Positions 1-8,653 of a stretch of DNA of 53,067 nt are shown here, one piece after another; the stretch's first letter is position 1; each line of letters starts with the position of its first letter. A program made the translations under genes and the position numbers. A model generated the notes under the pieces. The model searched no databases. It was not told the origin of the DNA and worked only from the letters and a program-made list of their open reading frames with translations. The stretch comes from Mesorhizobium sp. ORS 3359 (GTDB lineage Bacteria > Pseudomonadota > Alphaproteobacteria > Rhizobiales > Rhizobiaceae): positions 1 to 53,067 of the forward strand of contig CCNC01000178.1 of assembly GCA_000824845.1 (NCBI GenBank). Reading direction: 5' to 3'.

Positions 1-1038
1 GGCCACATCGTCATTCTGCTTCATCGGGCCGGTGAAGATGGTCGACTTCAGCATCGCGTCCGGATCGGCCGGCAGCTGTAGCTTGTCCAGCTCGTCCTTC
101 GACACGCCGGCGAAAGCGGTCGAGAGCGAGCTGCCATAGCCGTAGGACTGGATGAGGAACTTGCCCGAGTCGGCGTCAAGCCGGCTGTTGATGAAGTCAT
201 AGGCGAGATCGACGTTCTTGGCGTCCTTCAGCATGACGAAGCCGCAGGCCCAGGTCAGCATGCCTTCCTTCGGCTTCATGAACTCGACCGGCACGCCCTG
301 CTTCTTGAGCGAGGTGGCGGACGCGTTCCAGGTCATCGCCGCGACCAGCTGACCGCTCGCCAGCGCCTGCTCGACCGAGGTCATGTCGGTGGTGTAGCTC
401 GACAGCAGCGGCCGCTGCTCGCGCAGCTTCGCAGCCACCTTGTCCATCTGGTCCGGCGTCATGTCGAAGGGGTTCACGCCTGCCAGAAGAGCGGCGACGA
501 TCGGCGTGTCGTGCACGGCGTCGATAGTCGCCATGCGGCCGGCATATTGCTTGTCCCACAGGAGGTTCCAGCTCGCCTCCGGGTTCTTCACCAGATCGGT
601 GCGGTAGAGGATCGAGGTGTTGCCCCAGTCCCACGGCACCATCCACACCTTGCCGTCGCCCGCCTGCAGATCGGGCAGGTTCTTGAACACCGGGAAGACC
701 GAATCCCAGTTCTTGATGCGCTTGGTGTCGATCGGCTGCAGCAGGCCTTCCTTGTTCCAGCGCGCCACCTTATCGTAGCAGGGATGCGCGATGTCGGGCC
801 GGAAGCCGGCCTTGACCTTGGTGAAGGCGTCGTCGTCGTCGCCGAAGATCGTCGCCTCGACGCCGTCCGGATGCGCGGCGAGGAAGCTCTTGTTGAAGTC
901 CGGCAGTTCGTAGCCCGACCAGGTGAAATATTGCAGCTTGTCGGCGGCAAAAGCGACCGTCGACGACAGCACCATCGCCAGAGCCGCGAGACCCGCCAGG
1001 GCCTTGCGGCCGGTTATCGATTTCAGGTGTACAGTCAT
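1..1038 (-). CDS. PotD-like ABC transporter substrate-binding protein (partial, C-terminus off the window)
   Basis: Periplasmic binding protein of the spermidine/putrescine (PotD) type, expected to hand a polyamine-like cation to the two permeases encoded just upstream on the same strand. The reading frame is open from an ATG at 1038 to the window edge (346 codons, no stop), so the C-terminus is missing. Residues 1-31 look like a Sec signal peptide (KALAGLAALAMVLSS, then AFA before AD). The mature start KLQYFTWSGYELPDF and the segment VWMVPWDWGNTSILYRTDLV are typical of this family. A good ribosome site (GAGGAGA) precedes the ATG. It is the last visible gene of the operon oxidase-permease-permease-binding protein. 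The ATPase of the importer is not in the window and may lie beyond position 1. The substrate is inferred from family and context only. Confidence 0.88.
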   Translation of the reverse strand, partial: MTVHLKSITGRKALAGLAALAMVLSSTVAFAADKLQYFTWSGYELPDFNKSFLAAHPDGVEATIFGDDDDAFTKVKAGFRPDIAHPCYDKVARWNKEGLLQPIDTKRIKNWDSVFPVFKNLPDLQAGDGKVWMVPWDWGNTSILYRTDLVKNPEASWNLLWDKQYAGRMATIDAVHDTPIVAALLAGVNPFDMTPDQMDKVAAKLREQRPLLSSYTTDMTSVEQALASGQLVAAMTWNASATSLKKQGVPVEFMKPKEGMLTWACGFVMLKDAKNVDLAYDFINSRLDADSGKFLIQSYGYGSSLSTAFAGVSKDELDKLQLPADPDAMLKSTIFTGPMKQNDDVA

Positions 1039-1065
1039 TTTCGTTCTCCTCTTCTTTGTTGTGCT

Positions 1066-1884
1066 TCAGGCTGGATTGCGGCGCGCGGCGCCGAGGCCGC
1101 GATGGCGCAGGATTTCGGCGGTTCCGGCGATGATGAACGACACGGTGAGGATCACCGTGCCCAGCGCCATCACCGTCGGCAGCGAGCGCGGGAAACGCAG
1201 CTGGCTCCAGATGTAGAGCGGCAGCGTCGGCTCGGTGCCGGCGAGGAAGAAGACGACGATGAACTCGTCAAAGGAAATCAGGAAAGAAAGCATGAAGGCC
1301 GACAGCACCGCGGGCGCGCTCAGCGGCAGCATGACGCGCCGGAACGTCGTCCAGTCGGAAGCGCCGAGATCGAGCGCGGCTTCGCGGATGGTTTTCGGGA
1401 TGGCGGCGAAGCGGCTGCGCATCACCACCACCGTTGTCGGCAGCGCGACCAGGATGTGGCCGAGCACGATCGAGACGCGCGACGGGCCGAGGCCGATGAG
1501 ATTGACCAGGATCAGAAGCGAAATGCCGACGATGACGCCGGGGATCAGGATCGGCAGCCGGGCGATGGCGCTGATGGTCGCCGCCAGCGGCGAGCGTCCG
1601 TAGAGGTCCATATAGGAGACGGTGATGCCGCAGAGCGTCGCGCCGGAGGCCGAGATGACGCCGATGACCAGGCTGTTGGCCAAGGCGCCGGAGAGCGCCG
1701 GATTGCCGTAGAGCGTGCGGTACCAGTCAAGCGTGAAGCCTTGCAGCGGAAACGCCGCCTGGATGGAGTTGTTGAAGGAAAACAGCGGGATCAAAAGCAC
1801 CGGCAGATAGAGGAAGACGAGATAGCCGAGCACATAGAGGCCGAGCCAGCCGCCGCCTGCGTTGATGTCGGCCCGCCCGCTCAT
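1066..1884 (-). CDS. PotC-like ABC transporter permease
   Basis: Inner-membrane permease of the spermidine/putrescine PotC family, about 272 residues from the chosen start. It has several hydrophobic helices and a BPD-type cytoplasmic EAA loop (EAALDLGASDWTTFRRVMLP) that would dock the ATPase. The start at 1884 (MSGRADINAGG) is chosen because its ATG overlaps the stop of the preceding permease in an ATGA, the usual sign of translational coupling; a longer start at 1935 would lie inside the upstream gene. It pairs with the PotB-like permease as the second half of the channel. The transported compound is not determined by the sequence. The adjacent amine oxidase suggests a di- or polyamine or a related amine. 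Confidence 0.9.
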   Translation of the reverse strand: MSGRADINAGGGWLGLYVLGYLVFLYLPVLLIPLFSFNNSIQAAFPLQGFTLDWYRTLYGNPALSGALANSLVIGVISASGATLCGITVSYMDLYGRSPLAATISAIARLPILIPGVIVGISLLILVNLIGLGPSRVSIVLGHILVALPTTVVVMRSRFAAIPKTIREAALDLGASDWTTFRRVMLPLSAPAVLSAFMLSFLISFDEFIVVFFLAGTEPTLPLYIWSQLRFPRSLPTVMALGTVILTVSFIIAGTAEILRHRGLGAARRNPA

Positions 1885-2798
1885 GTGCGGCTGCCGAACC
1901 TGCGGTCGGCGCCGCGCGCGACGAGCACCACGCACAGGATCACCAGCATGACGCAGACAGAGAGCGCGGCGCCGAACGGCCAGTCATTGGCCTTGCCGAA
2001 CTGCGACTGGATCAGCGTGCCGATCATGGTGCTGGCTGGACCGCCTACCATGGCCGGCGTGACATAGTCGCCGACCGTCGGCACGAAGACGACGAGCGCG
2101 GCGGCCAGCACGCCCGGCATGGAATTGGGCAGCACGACGCGGCGGAAGCTGGTGAAGGGCCGCGCGCCGAGATCGGAGGCGGCTTCGAGCAGCGATTTCG
2201 GGATCGTGTCGAGCGCCACATAGATCGGCAGGATGGCGAAGGGGGCGTAGGCATGGGCGAGCGTCACCACCACCGCGGCCGGCGTGTTGAGGAAAGCCAG
2301 CGTCGGCTCCTTCCAGAGGCCGGTCTCGATGAAGGCGGAATTCAGCACGCCGTTATAGGCGAGCACGATCTTCCAGGCGAAGACGCGCAAGAGATAGCTG
2401 GTCCAGAAGGGCAGCGTGACCAGGAAGAGCAAAAGGTTGCGGCGGCGGCCGGCATGGAAGGCGAGATAATAGGCGACCGGATAGGCAGTAACGACCGTCG
2501 CAAGCGTGACCAGGCCGGCAATGACCAGTGAGCGCAGCGTCACCGTCCAGTAGAGCGGATCGGTGGCGACCGTGACGAAATTTTCGACCGTCAGCCCGAC
2601 CCCGAGCAGCGAGCCGTCATTGCCCCTGAAGGCGAGGAAGACCACGAGGCCGAGCGCAAAGAGGATCAGGAAGAATGTGACCAGCCCGCCCGGCAGCAGC
2701 ATGGCGAAGCGGAAGACCGGCGAGATGCGGTTTTCCGGCAAGGGCCGTGCTGCAACGACGGTCGACATGTTCATGGCCCGTTTGGCGAAACTGCCCAT
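1881..2798 (-). CDS. PotB-like ABC transporter permease
   Basis: Inner-membrane permease of the PotB type, 305 residues. An N-terminal cytoplasmic stretch of about 30 residues is followed by a strong helix (FAMLLPGGLVTFFLILFALG) and further membrane segments. The EAA loop reads LLEAASDLGARPFTSFRRVVLP. The start is not certain: ATG 2798 and ATG 2777 (MNMSTVVAARPLPEN) are both possible and neither has a clear ribosome site. Its stop overlaps the start of the next permease. It lies 81 bases after the FAD oxidase gene on the same strand, so the four genes probably form one transcript. Confidence 0.88.
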   Translation of the reverse strand: MGSFAKRAMNMSTVVAARPLPENRISPVFRFAMLLPGGLVTFFLILFALGLVVFLAFRGNDGSLLGVGLTVENFVTVATDPLYWTVTLRSLVIAGLVTLATVVTAYPVAYYLAFHAGRRRNLLLFLVTLPFWTSYLLRVFAWKIVLAYNGVLNSAFIETGLWKEPTLAFLNTPAAVVVTLAHAYAPFAILPIYVALDTIPKSLLEAASDLGARPFTSFRRVVLPNSMPGVLAAALVVFVPTVGDYVTPAMVGGPASTMIGTLIQSQFGKANDWPFGAALSVCVMLVILCVVLVARGADRRFGSRT

Positions 2799-2879
2799 CG
2801 GAATTTTGAAATCGCCTGATGATTTTTCATATTCATGAAACTGTCAAGCTGAATCGCTTGTGCGTCGCACGCGTTCGGC

Positions 2880-4163
2880 TCAACGTTCGAAGGCATCGAG
2901 CATGCGGTACCAGGTGATTGCCGCGGCGACACCGACCTGGCGAAAGGCGTGGAACGGGATCGGCCGAATCGGCGACAGCGGGAATGGCAATTGCCTGGCA
3001 TCGCCGCTCGCGAGGTAGCTCGCCATGCGCTTGCCAAGGGCGCTCATCAGGCCGACGCCCCTGCCCTGGCAGCCGACGACCGCGAGCAGGCCCTTTTCCG
3101 GCTCATGCAGATGCGGCAGGTGATCCGGCGTCAGCGCCACGCGGCCGAACCAGCGCTTCTCGATGGCGATGCCGGCAAGCGTCGGATAGAGCCGAACGAG
3201 CGCGCGTTCGAGATGCGCCCAGTCCGCGGCGCTTGATGGCAGCGCCATGCGGCCGCGTCCGCCCAGCACCATGCGCCCATCGGGACTCCGGCGGTAGTAA
3301 ACCAGGATGCGACGGGAATCGGAAACGGCCTGCCCGCCAGGCAGGATGCTGGCGGCAAGGTCCGACGGCAGCGGCGCGGTCGCGATCTGGAAGGAATGGA
3401 GCGGCACGATGGTCTGGGCAAGCCCGGGCAGCAGGCCATCCGTATAGGCGTTGGTGGCAAGCACGACCGATCTGGCACGCAACTCGGCGCCGCCTTGCGT
3501 CGAAACCCGCCAGACGCCGGCCTCCTTGGCGAGCTTCACAACTCGCTGCTGCGCGGCGATGCCGGCGCCGGCAGCCGAAGCGACGCGGGCCAGTTCGAGC
3601 GTATAGGACAGCGGATCGATGATTCCGGCGCGGCGGTCGAACCAACCGCCAAGATAGCCCCTGGCGCCGGTCATCGCCGCGATCTCGGCCTCGTCGAGCA
3701 GTTCGACATCGGCGCCGCGCGCGCGCCATTGGCGATCGCGGTTGGCGGCGGCCTCCAGCGCTGTCTCGGTGTGCGCGGCCTGGATCCAGCCATTGCGCGT
3801 GAACGGCACAGCCAGCTTCTCGTTGCGGATCACATCGAACACGGCATCGGCCGTCGAGGCGGCGAACGCGACCAGGGCTTCGCCGCGCTCCTTGCCGAAA
3901 TGTTCAATCAGCCATTCCGGATCGTATTTGAGGCCTGGGATGACTTGGCCGCCATTGAGACCGGAAGCGTCCTGCCCGATCGCGCCGGCATCCAGCACCT
4001 GAACCGACAGACCGGCGCGTGCCGCATGCAAGGCCGTCGACAGGCCCATGATGCCGCCGCCGACGATGATCGCGTCGAACGTGCTGCCGGATGACAGTTC
4101 GGACCGGAAGGCCGGCGCCGTTTGGGGTTTTTGCCAGACCGGATCGGAGAAGGCTGCGGGCAA
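2880..4163 (-). CDS. FAD-dependent amine/amino acid oxidoreductase (DAO family, PuuB-like)
   Basis: Flavoenzyme of the DAO (D-amino-acid/glycine oxidase) fold, 427 residues, resembling gamma-glutamylputrescine oxidoreductase. The dinucleotide-binding motif is at about residues 32-42 (IIVGGGIMGLS). The segment ASGLNGGQVIPGLKYDPEWL is typical of the PuuB-type branch, and the C-terminal part (LTPDHLPHLHEPEKGLLAVVG) is the second flavin-contacting region. The start is a TTG at 4163 preceded by GAGGTGAT. It is the first gene of the minus-strand operon with the Pot-like importer, which suggests that the imported amine is oxidatively deaminated or dealkylated here. No gamma-glutamate ligase of the Puu pathway is seen nearby, so the true substrate may not be a glutamylated polyamine. 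Confidence 0.88.
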   Translation of the reverse strand: MPAAFSDPVWQKPQTAPAFRSELSSGSTFDAIIVGGGIMGLSTALHAARAGLSVQVLDAGAIGQDASGLNGGQVIPGLKYDPEWLIEHFGKERGEALVAFAASTADAVFDVIRNEKLAVPFTRNGWIQAAHTETALEAAANRDRQWRARGADVELLDEAEIAAMTGARGYLGGWFDRRAGIIDPLSYTLELARVASAAGAGIAAQQRVVKLAKEAGVWRVSTQGGAELRARSVVLATNAYTDGLLPGLAQTIVPLHSFQIATAPLPSDLAASILPGGQAVSDSRRILVYYRRSPDGRMVLGGRGRMALPSSAADWAHLERALVRLYPTLAGIAIEKRWFGRVALTPDHLPHLHEPEKGLLAVVGCQGRGVGLMSALGKRMASYLASGDARQLPFPLSPIRPIPFHAFRQVGVAAAITWYRMLDAFER

Positions 4164-4356
4164 AGATCACCTCGGCGCTGAAACTTCGTGAAAATCCTAT
4201 TGTCAATTTCATGAATTTGAAAGAGCGCTCGATAGGCCAGACAGATCCTGGCTATGTGACAGCACAGCCATGGCCCATAAACCCTGGCATCGACGGGATG
4301 GACGTTTGCGCTAAATCCGGGGAAAGTGCCGCGCGACAATCGAGAGGAATGATGCC

Positions 4357-5514
4357 ATGACCGATCCGACCCGCCTGCCTGCCGAAGGACTTTTCGTCGG
4401 CCGTGCCAGGACCAGCGCCGCTTCTCATCCGCTGGTGGTGACGGTGCGGAACGGCGAAGTGATCGACATCACCTCGAGCGCGGCACCGACGGTGCGCGAT
4501 CTTTGCGAGTTGAAGGATCCGGCCGACTATCTGCGCTCAGCCAAGGGCAAGGCGATCGGCGCGCTCGCTGATATTGCCGCGAACAGCTTCGAGGCCAAAC
4601 GCGACGCCGCGAAGCCCATCCTGCTTTCGCCGGTCGACCTGCAGGCGGTGAAAGCTTCCGGCGTCACCTTCGTGGTCAGCCTGCTTGAGCGGGTCATCGA
4701 GGAGCAGGCGCGCGGCTCGGCGGAGAAGGCCGACGCCATCCGCGCCGACATCGCCGGGCTGATCGGCCATGATTTGTCGAAGCTCAAGCCCGGCTCGCCG
4801 GAAGCGATGGAGATCAAGGCAAAGCTGATCTCGCGCGGGGCCTGGTCGCAATATCTGGAGGTGGGTATCGGCCCGGACGCCGAGATCTTCACCAAATGCC
4901 AGCCGATGGCGTCCGTCGGCTTCGGCGCCGATGTCGGCCTGCACCCCGTCTCCACCTGGAACAATCCCGAACCGGAGATCGCCATGATCGCCGACAGCTC
5001 GGGCCGCATCGTCGGCGCCACGCTCGGCAACGACGTCAACCTGCGCGATGTCGAGGGGCGCTCGGCGCTGTTGCTCGGCAAGGCCAAGGACAACAATGCT
5101 TCCGCCTCGCTCGGACCGTTCATCCGGCTGTTCGACGAGACCTTTTCCATCGCCGACGTCAAGCGGGCCACGGTGCGGCTCAGCGTCGAGGGCGAGGACG
5201 GCTTCTCGCTGGAAGGCGCGAGCTCGATGGCCGAAATCAGCCGTTCACCGGAAGAACTGGTCAAGGCGGCGATGGGGCCGCATCACCAGTATCCCGACGG
5301 GCTGGCGCTCTATCTCGGCACCATGTTCGTGCCGTCCAAGGACCGCGGCGAGAAGGGCAAGGGCTTTACCCACAAGGTGGGCGACATCGTCACCATCTCA
5401 TCGGAAAAGCTCGGCGCGCTCACCAACCGCGTACGGCTGTCGCCGGACTGTCCGCATTGGACCTACGGCGCCAGCCATCTGATGCGCGACCTGGCGAAGG
5501 CCAATCTTCTCTAG
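4357..5514 (+). CDS. Fumarylacetoacetate hydrolase family protein
   Basis: Cytosolic enzyme of the FAH superfamily, 385 residues, with the catalytic beta-roll in the C-terminal two-thirds. Recognisable FAH elements are EIFTKCQPMASVGFG near residue 175, the metal-site region NNPEPEIAMI at about residue 207 and GNDVNLRDVEGRSALL near residue 228, which matches the GND-x-SxRD motif of the family. Members hydrolyse or dehydrate 2-keto-3-deoxy acids and related diketo compounds. The N-terminal 150 residues are of the long form found in rhizobial sugar-acid clusters. It is divergent from the oxidase operon, 193 bases away, and 272 bases upstream of a sugar importer on the same strand. A role in aldonate or sugar-acid breakdown is an inference from that neighbourhood. 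Confidence 0.85.
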   Translation: MTDPTRLPAEGLFVGRARTSAASHPLVVTVRNGEVIDITSSAAPTVRDLCELKDPADYLRSAKGKAIGALADIAANSFEAKRDAAKPILLSPVDLQAVKASGVTFVVSLLERVIEEQARGSAEKADAIRADIAGLIGHDLSKLKPGSPEAMEIKAKLISRGAWSQYLEVGIGPDAEIFTKCQPMASVGFGADVGLHPVSTWNNPEPEIAMIADSSGRIVGATLGNDVNLRDVEGRSALLLGKAKDNNASASLGPFIRLFDETFSIADVKRATVRLSVEGEDGFSLEGASSMAEISRSPEELVKAAMGPHHQYPDGLALYLGTMFVPSKDRGEKGKGFTHKVGDIVTISSEKLGALTNRVRLSPDCPHWTYGASHLMRDLAKANLL

Positions 5515-5786
5515 CGCCCAACCGAGGCGACGTTGTCCAAGCCCGCCGCAGAGAGCGAGCGCTAACGGTACCGCCAGCCCGAGAAAATAGCGCCTGAACT
5601 GATGCAATCTGATGGGATTGCTGATGGCGTGCGCGCCTCACCCAACATCCATTGGCGACGGAGGCTTGCCACCGCAGGAAAAAGGGGAATGCTCTGGGCG
5701 TCCCGCTCGGCGCTGGCAGGAGGTGCGGTTCGAGGGCCGCATCGCGCTTGATGTGGAGGGAGAGTTTCAACATGGGAGGAAATCGA

Positions 5787-6719
5787 ATGCTTTCGCGGCT
5801 AAGACTGCTCGTGCTTGGCTTGATCGCGCTCGTCGCCATTCCGGCGATGGCGCAGGCCAAGACGTTCTACTGGATTTCGCATGGCGGCCCTGCCGACCCG
5901 GTCTGGACCTACTTCCTTGCCGGCGCCAAGCAATGGGCAAGCGACACCGGCAACAAGGTCAACACGTCCTTCCACAATGGCGACGTTGCCTCGCAGCAGG
6001 AGGCGATCCGCGCCGCCATCTCGGCCAAGGCCGACGGCATCGTCACCACCAGCCCCGATCCAGGCAGCCTGATCGAGCTCGCCAAGGAAGCGCGCGCGGC
6101 CAACATCCCGATCATCAACTTCAACACGCCCGATCCGAAAGCGAACTTCAACGCCTATGTCGGCGGCGACAATGTCACCTTCGGCAAGCACTGGGCGCAG
6201 TACCTGGTCGACAAGGGCCTGGTGAAGAAAGGCGACTTCGTCTGGATGCCGGTCGAGATCCCTGGCGCCACCTATGGCGTGCAGGAAGAGGAAGGCATCA
6301 AGAGCGTGTTCGGGCCGGCCGGCATCACCTATGAGGTGACCGAAGCGACGCTCGACCAGGCCGAGGTGATCAACCGCATGGTCGACTATCTCACCGCCCA
6401 CAAGGGCAAGGTGAAGGCGATCATCGGCCTCGGCGACCTCGTCACCGGATCGATCAAGCGCGTGTTCGACCAGGTCGGCGTCAAGCCGGGCGAGATCCCG
6501 GTCGTCGGCTGGGGCAACTCGCTCGACACCACGCAGGAAGTGCTGAACGGCTATGTCAACGCCGCGCAGTGGCAGGACCCGCAGGCGACCAGCTATGTGG
6601 CGCTGTCGCTGGCCAACATGGCCGCCAGCGGCATTCCTCCGGGCTTCAACGTCATCACCGGTGCGCTCTATGAGAAGGACACCGCCGGCGTCTACGACAA
6701 GATCCTGTCCGGCAAATAA
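5787..6719 (+). CDS. Sugar ABC transporter substrate-binding protein (RbsB-like)
   Basis: Periplasmic sugar-binding protein of the ribose/galactose family, 310 residues. The first 24 residues form a signal peptide ending AMAQA before KTFYWISHGG. The fold signatures are ADGIVTTSPDPGSLIELAKEA and IPIINFNTPDP in the first lobe and AIIGLGDLVTGSIKRVFDQ in the second. I chose ATG 5787 because GGGAGGAAATCG sits directly in front of it; ATG 5772, fifteen bases upstream and in frame, is an alternative. A strong hairpin terminator follows at 6732, before the permease gene, so the binding protein is probably made in excess. The substrate is probably a pentose or hexose, not resolved from sequence. Confidence 0.92.
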   Translation: MLSRLRLLVLGLIALVAIPAMAQAKTFYWISHGGPADPVWTYFLAGAKQWASDTGNKVNTSFHNGDVASQQEAIRAAISAKADGIVTTSPDPGSLIELAKEARAANIPIINFNTPDPKANFNAYVGGDNVTFGKHWAQYLVDKGLVKKGDFVWMPVEIPGATYGVQEEEGIKSVFGPAGITYEVTEATLDQAEVINRMVDYLTAHKGKVKAIIGLGDLVTGSIKRVFDQVGVKPGEIPVVGWGNSLDTTQEVLNGYVNAAQWQDPQATSYVALSLANMAASGIPPGFNVITGALYEKDTAGVYDKILSGK

Positions 6720-6731
6720 CCCCTGATCCGA

Positions 6732-6765
6732 GCGGTCGCGACGGCAACGCCGCGACCGCCTTTTT
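6732..6765 (+). terminator. Intrinsic terminator/attenuator between binding protein and permease
   Basis: A perfect 9-bp inverted repeat, GCGGTCGCG (6732-6740) and CGCGACCGC (6751-6759) with a 10-base loop, is followed by CTTTTTCC. It lies 12 bases after the binding-protein stop and 55 bases before the permease start. Partial termination here would give the usual excess of binding protein over membrane subunits. Confidence 0.85.
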
Positions 6766-6820
6766 CCTGTCCCGCCGCGCCCGCCTTCGCAGGCAGGCCG
6801 GCCCTCACGTCGCGGGTTCA

Positions 6821-7807
6821 ATGGAAAACCGTTCCTTCGTCCAACGCCTGATCGCGCGGCCCGAATTCGGCCCGCTGGTGCTGCTCGTCGTCGAGCTCGC
6901 CGTCTTCTGGGGCATAAATCCCGACTTCCTGTCGCCGCAGAACATCTCCAACATCCTGGCCTTCACCGTCGAGCTCGGCCTGATCGCGCTGGCGATGACG
7001 CTGCTGATGACATCGGGCGAATTCGATCTTTCCGTCGGCTCGCTGTTCGGCTTCTCACCGGTGCTGATGTGGACGCTCTACAACAGCGGCGTCACCTCGC
7101 TCGAAGTGGGCCTGCTGATCGCGCTGGTCGTTGCCGCACTGATCGGGCTGGTGAATGGCTGGTTCGTCACCCAGCTCAAGATCCCGTCCTTCCTGGTGAC
7201 GCTCGGCATGCTGCTGGTCGTGCGCGGCACGGCATTGTTCATCACCGACGGTTTCCCACAGCGGACCTGGAGCGCGGAAGGCAGCTGGCTGGCGAACATC
7301 CTGGTCGGCGACTTCTATGTCGGTCCGTTTCGTATCTATGCCTCGCTGTTCTGGTTCATCGGCGCAGCGATCGTGCTTGGCTATGTGCTGACGCAGAGCC
7401 GCACCGGCAACTGGATCCAGGCCGCCGGCGGCAATCCCAATGCGGCACGCGCCCGCGGCGTCAACGTCAACCGCGTCAAGGTCGGCCTGTTCGTCCTGTC
7501 GGCGGTGATGGCCTCGCTCGCCGGCGTGATCTCGTCGCTGCGCACCTCCGCGGCCAATCCCAACAGCGGCACCGGCTACGAGCTCGAGGTCATCGCCATG
7601 GTGGTGATCGGCGGCACGGCGCTGACCGGCGGGCGCGGCACCATCATCGGCACGGTGCTCGGCATCCTGATCCTGCGCGTCATGCGCAACGGCATCGTGC
7701 TGATCGGGGTGCCGGGGCTTGCCTACAACATCTTCATCGGCGCGATCATCCTCGGCATGATGGCGCTGCATTCGTGGCTCGAACGCCGGCATCAGGCAGG
7801 GACTTAA
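6821..7807 (+). CDS. Sugar ABC transporter permease (RbsC-like)
   Basis: Inner-membrane permease of the RbsC/MglC family (branched-chain/ribose permease superfamily), 328 residues with about 8-10 membrane helices. Typical family segments are TSGEFDLSVGSLFGFSP near residue 65, AAGGNPNAARARGVNVNRVK near residue 205 and the coupling region VVIGGTALTGGRGTIIGTVLG near residue 260. No strong ribosome site precedes ATG 6821, which fits lower expression than the binding protein. The stop is four bases before the ATPase start. It forms a homodimeric channel in this class of importer. Confidence 0.93.
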   Translation: MENRSFVQRLIARPEFGPLVLLVVELAVFWGINPDFLSPQNISNILAFTVELGLIALAMTLLMTSGEFDLSVGSLFGFSPVLMWTLYNSGVTSLEVGLLIALVVAALIGLVNGWFVTQLKIPSFLVTLGMLLVVRGTALFITDGFPQRTWSAEGSWLANILVGDFYVGPFRIYASLFWFIGAAIVLGYVLTQSRTGNWIQAAGGNPNAARARGVNVNRVKVGLFVLSAVMASLAGVISSLRTSAANPNSGTGYELEVIAMVVIGGTALTGGRGTIIGTVLGILILRVMRNGIVLIGVPGLAYNIFIGAIILGMMALHSWLERRHQAGT

Positions 7808-7811
7808 GACG

Positions 7812-8606
7812 ATGGCCGAGCCTCTGATCCGCATGGCAAACATCCGCAAGTCCTACGGGCGCGTGCAGGCGCTGGTGGACGCCAATTTCCACGTCAACGA
7901 AAAGGAGATCGTCGGCCTGCTCGGCGACAACGGCGCCGGCAAGTCGACATTGATCAAGGTGCTGTCGGGCGCCGTGCCGCTGACCAGCGGCGATATCTTC
8001 ATCCGCGGCGAGAAGGTCACGCTGCGCTCAACCAGCGATGCCATCGCGCATGGCATCGAGACGATCTACCAGGACTCGGCCCTGGTGACCCAGCTGTCGA
8101 TCGCGCGCAACCTGTTCCTCGGACGCGAGCCGATCAAGCCGCCGCGCTTCCTGAACCGCATGGACCAGGAGGCGATGAACGCGGTGGCGCGCGACCTTCT
8201 GCGGCAAGTCGGCATCACCAAGAACATCCCGCCGACGACGCCGATCGGCTCGCTGTCGGGCGGCGAGCGGCAGGCGGTGGCGATCGCGCGCGCCATGCAT
8301 TTCGACAGCGATCTCATCATCCTCGACGAGCCGACCAACAATCTCGGCGTCGCCGAGACGCAAGGGGTCTTGAGCTTCGTGCGCAGCGCCCGCGATTCCG
8401 GCCATTCCTGCATCTTCATCGCGCATAACATCCACCACGTCTTCCAAGTGGTCGACCGCATCGTGGTGATGCGCCGGGGCAAGGTGGTGGCCGACGACAT
8501 CGATCCGAAGAAGACGACGGTGGCCGAGGTCGAGCGCGTCATCACCGGCATGTCGGACAAGGAAATCCGGGATGCGATCGCCGACGGCCGGGACTCGCAT
8601 GGCTGA
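7812..8606 (+). CDS. Sugar ABC transporter ATP-binding protein (single-domain)
   Basis: Cytoplasmic ATPase of 264 residues powering the RbsC-like permease. Walker A GDNGAGKST is at residues 38-46, the signature LSGGERQAVAIARAM at about 150-164, and Walker B LIILDEPTNNLGVAE just after it. It carries a single nucleotide-binding domain, unlike the double-domain RbsA/MglA, as in the rhizobial fructose-type importers. The usual DEPTAALG of carbohydrate ATPases reads DEPTNNLG here. The gene starts four bases after the permease stop. Confidence 0.93.
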   Translation: MAEPLIRMANIRKSYGRVQALVDANFHVNEKEIVGLLGDNGAGKSTLIKVLSGAVPLTSGDIFIRGEKVTLRSTSDAIAHGIETIYQDSALVTQLSIARNLFLGREPIKPPRFLNRMDQEAMNAVARDLLRQVGITKNIPPTTPIGSLSGGERQAVAIARAMHFDSDLIILDEPTNNLGVAETQGVLSFVRSARDSGHSCIFIAHNIHHVFQVVDRIVVMRRGKVVADDIDPKKTTVAEVERVITGMSDKEIRDAIADGRDSHG

Positions 8607-8653
8607 TTTCGGCTGACTTTGACTTGGCGTGACAGGGGCTCGCATCCCATCCT

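Noticed and set aside
511..2067. Long plus-strand open frame (518 codons) over the Pot-like operon
   Set aside because: It is antisense to three clear ABC transporter genes, its protein is low-complexity and rich in Arg, His and Gln, and GC-rich DNA commonly leaves such mirror frames open.
2799..2879. Possible promoter or gene between the oxidase and PotB-like permease genes
   Set aside because: The 81 bases contain no open frame with a ribosome site and no convincing -35/-10 pair; the genes are best read as one operon.
5515..5786. Possible LacI operator or small gene between the FAH gene and the sugar-binding protein
   Set aside because: Only short palindromes (AGCGCT, GGTACC) are seen, no pair long enough to claim as an operator, and no supported open frame.
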